NCBI RefSeq assembly: GCF_008000815.1
Contig: NZ_CP042806.1
Location: forward strand, 3,968,001 to 4,032,000
Length of the DNA stretch: 64,000 nt
Origin: Terriglobus albidus
Lineage (GTDB): Bacteria > Acidobacteriota > Terriglobia > Terriglobales > Acidobacteriaceae
Reading direction: 5' to 3'
In this document: one piece after another, positions 62,706 to 64,000 of the stretch
How the letters are laid out: every line of letters starts with the position of its first letter
Numbering within the stretch: position 1 is the first letter of the stretch
Made by a program: the position numbers and the translations under genes
The notes under the pieces: generated by a model
The model's database searches: none
Told to the model about the DNA's origin: nothing
What the model saw: only the letters and a program-made list of their open reading frames with translations

Positions 62706-63796
62706 ATTCCACCTCCGGCAAGGCCGCCGGCTTCACGCATCCGCTTCTCCCGTGCCTGTTGCTCAAGCTTGGTGCGGTACAGATATGCCAGGATGCCGGC
62801 TACTGCCGAATACAACTCAAACGGAATCGACTGCCCAACTTCGACCATCTTGTACAAACTCCGTGCCAACGGTTTGTTCTCCATAATCGGAACCCCTGCC
62901 CAGCGCGCCTGTTCGCGAATCTCAAGCGCGTGCAGGTTCTTACCCTTTGCCAAAACTTTGGGAGCGGACATCGTCTCAAAGCTGAACTCCAGCGCTACCG
63001 CGTAGTGCGTCGGGTTGGTAATCACCACGCTGGCGCGGCTAATATCCGCCTTCTCTCTGCGCTTGCGCATCTGCCGCTGGAGTTGACGAATCTTTCCCTT
63101 AATCTGGGGATTACCCATCGCCTCTTTCACTTCTTCGCGGACTTCCTGCTTGCTCATCTTGAGGCGCTTGTTCCACTGCACCCACTCCATGGCATAGTCC
63201 ACGCCGGCCCACATCACCATAACCAGGGCTGTGATCATCGCAAGGTGGTAGGCAGAGGCAAGGGTTTCCGTCAGGCGGTTGAGGCTCATCACCGGCATCC
63301 CGGCGATCAGACTGCGAATGGTTCCAACTGCGATGCCGATCACAATGGCAGCAGGGATCAGGCTCTTAGCCAGGCGCAAGATGGAGCGAGTCCCAAAGAG
63401 CTGCTTAACGTTTTCCGCCGGATTCAGCCGGGTCCACTTGGGCTGCAGCGCTTCCACACGGATCTGGGTGCCGCCGCCCTGCAGGATGCCTCCCGTGAGA
63501 GCTCCCATTAGTGCACAGCTCATTACCACGACCGCGGGCCATAGCACAGGAAGTGCGACATGCCAGATGGCATGGCGAAACATCGCCTCGTCCCAGCTTT
63601 CGCTGGTCATCGAGAGCACGTCAGAGTATGCCCCGCGCCAGCTCTGCAATACCTTCGGAGCAACTGCTCCTATCGCAGCCAGACCGGCGAGCATGGCAAG
63701 AGAACTCAGCAACTCGCGCGAGCGGACGACGTCGCCTTTTTCGCGGGCCTTCCGCTTACGTTGCGGTGTTGCCTGTTCTGTTTTCTGCTCGCTCAC
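62702..63796 (-). CDS. flhB: Flagellar export switch protein FlhB
   Basis: 364 residues. The N-terminus EKTEQATPQRKRKAREKGDVVRSREL is classical. Four membrane helices follow, and the autocleavage site N261-P262-T263-H264 (ITNPTHYAVAL) is intact; cleavage there switches export from rod/hook to filament proteins. The start overlaps the fliR stop by four bases. Confidence 0.97.
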   Translation of the reverse strand: MSEQKTEQATPQRKRKAREKGDVVRSRELLSSLAMLAGLAAIGAVAPKVLQSWRGAYSDVLSMTSESWDEAMFRHAIWHVALPVLWPAVVVMSCALMGALTGGILQGGGTQIRVEALQPKWTRLNPAENVKQLFGTRSILRLAKSLIPAAIVIGIAVGTIRSLIAGMPVMSLNRLTETLASAYHLAMITALVMVMWAGVDYAMEWVQWNKRLKMSKQEVREEVKEAMGNPQIKGKIRQLQRQMRKRREKADISRASVVITNPTHYAVALEFSFETMSAPKVLAKGKNLHALEIREQARWAGVPIMENKPLARSLYKMVEVGQSIPFELYSAVAGILAYLYRTKLEQQAREKRMREAGGLAGGGM

Positions 63797-64000
63797 CCTC
63801 GCACCAGCCTCTCAGCGGCATTCAACAGGTTGGTGAAGTTGTGCTCAATCCAGAGAGGCCAAATTCCGAGCGATGCGATCAGCACACCATAGCTCACCAG
63901 CGTTTTCACGGGAACATTCACCGCCATGACAGGAAGCTGCGGAGAGATACGAGCGATCAAGCCCACAACGACCTCAACCATCAGGGCCGCGCACATCACG
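63793..64000 (-). CDS. fliR: Flagellar export protein FliR, 3' part only
   Basis: The last 68-69 residues of FliR, reading to the right edge of the window. The conserved segment MVEVVVGLIARISPQLPVMAVNVPVKTLVSYGVLIASLGIW is the C-terminal membrane part of this gate subunit. Gene order fliR-flhB-flhA agrees with the call. The start lies outside the window. Confidence 0.9.
   Translation of the reverse strand, partial: VMCAALMVEVVVGLIARISPQLPVMAVNVPVKTLVSYGVLIASLGIWPLWIEHNFTNLLNAAERLVRG

Overview
The window looks like chromosomal DNA of a motile, hopanoid-forming member of the Acidobacteriota (class Terriglobia, Terriglobus/Granulicella/Edaphobacter type). The grounds are the combination of a 1,126-residue Oar-type TonB receptor with an N-terminal carboxypeptidase-regulatory-like domain, hpnC/hpnD/hpnE and hpnJ, a half-size ATP synthase operon, GC-rich coding DNA with frequent GTG/TTG starts, and interspersed short palindromic repeats. 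The assignment is an inference from gene content; there is no rRNA or tRNA gene here.

Layout. 1-500: 3' end of a type IV prepilin peptidase. 638-14439 (+): a Complex I operon, nuoA-C-D-(unknown small gene)-E-F-G-H-J-K-L-M-N, in tight 1-15 base junctions, without nuoB and nuoI. 14521-15888: an IS110/IS1111-type insertion sequence with a likely guide-RNA locus downstream of its transposase. 16157-18088 (-): membrane-sector ATP synthase genes (atpZ-like, atpI-like, atpB, atpE) without atpF or any F1 gene. 18341-24515 (+): lysS, ymdB-type phosphoesterase, a TolC-like protein, a small membrane protein and hpnJ. 24588-26845: two half-size EamA proteins and a lower-GC glycosyltransferase. 26897-34432: DHA2-type exporter, a dlgD-like dehydrogenase, uvrB, a pabB-pabC fusion and a second glycosyltransferase. 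34511-42211 (-): TonB receptor and the overlapping adh-hpnC-hpnD-hpnE squalene operon. 42331-44897 (+): mlaE, mlaF and a TIGR01777-type epimerase. 45154-47194: dienelactone hydrolase, an unknown protein and an EamA protein. 47241-50303 (-): rpsO-pnp. 50410-51791 (-): a Tat/lipoprotein GH10 xylanase coupled to a small unknown ORF. 51828-64000 (-): flagellar cluster fliR-flhB-flhA-fliA-fliN-(MshEN-like)-flgF-G-A-H-I-J-M-K-L.

How the parts work together. Complex I and the Fo sector form an energy-conservation block. Squalene made by HpnC/D/E feeds hopanoid synthesis, and HpnJ modifies the hopanoid side chain, but the squalene-hopene cyclase is not in view. The flagellar genes run from export apparatus through rod and rings to the hook-filament junction. 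A sigma-28 promoter matching the consensus lies at the end of the short flgJ and should drive the late genes flgM-flgK-flgL, with the sigma factor (fliA) encoded upstream in the same cluster.

The most interesting non-gene signals are: (a) the insertion sequence, whose 3' noncoding region is structured and contains 12 bases complementary to the loop of a nested hairpin directly in front of the transposase start codon; (b) three copies of a 110-base palindromic MITE-like element between 20.9 and 28.5 kb; (c) two further short repeat families; (d) sigma-28-like promoter sequences, one sense and one antisense, in the flagellar cluster.
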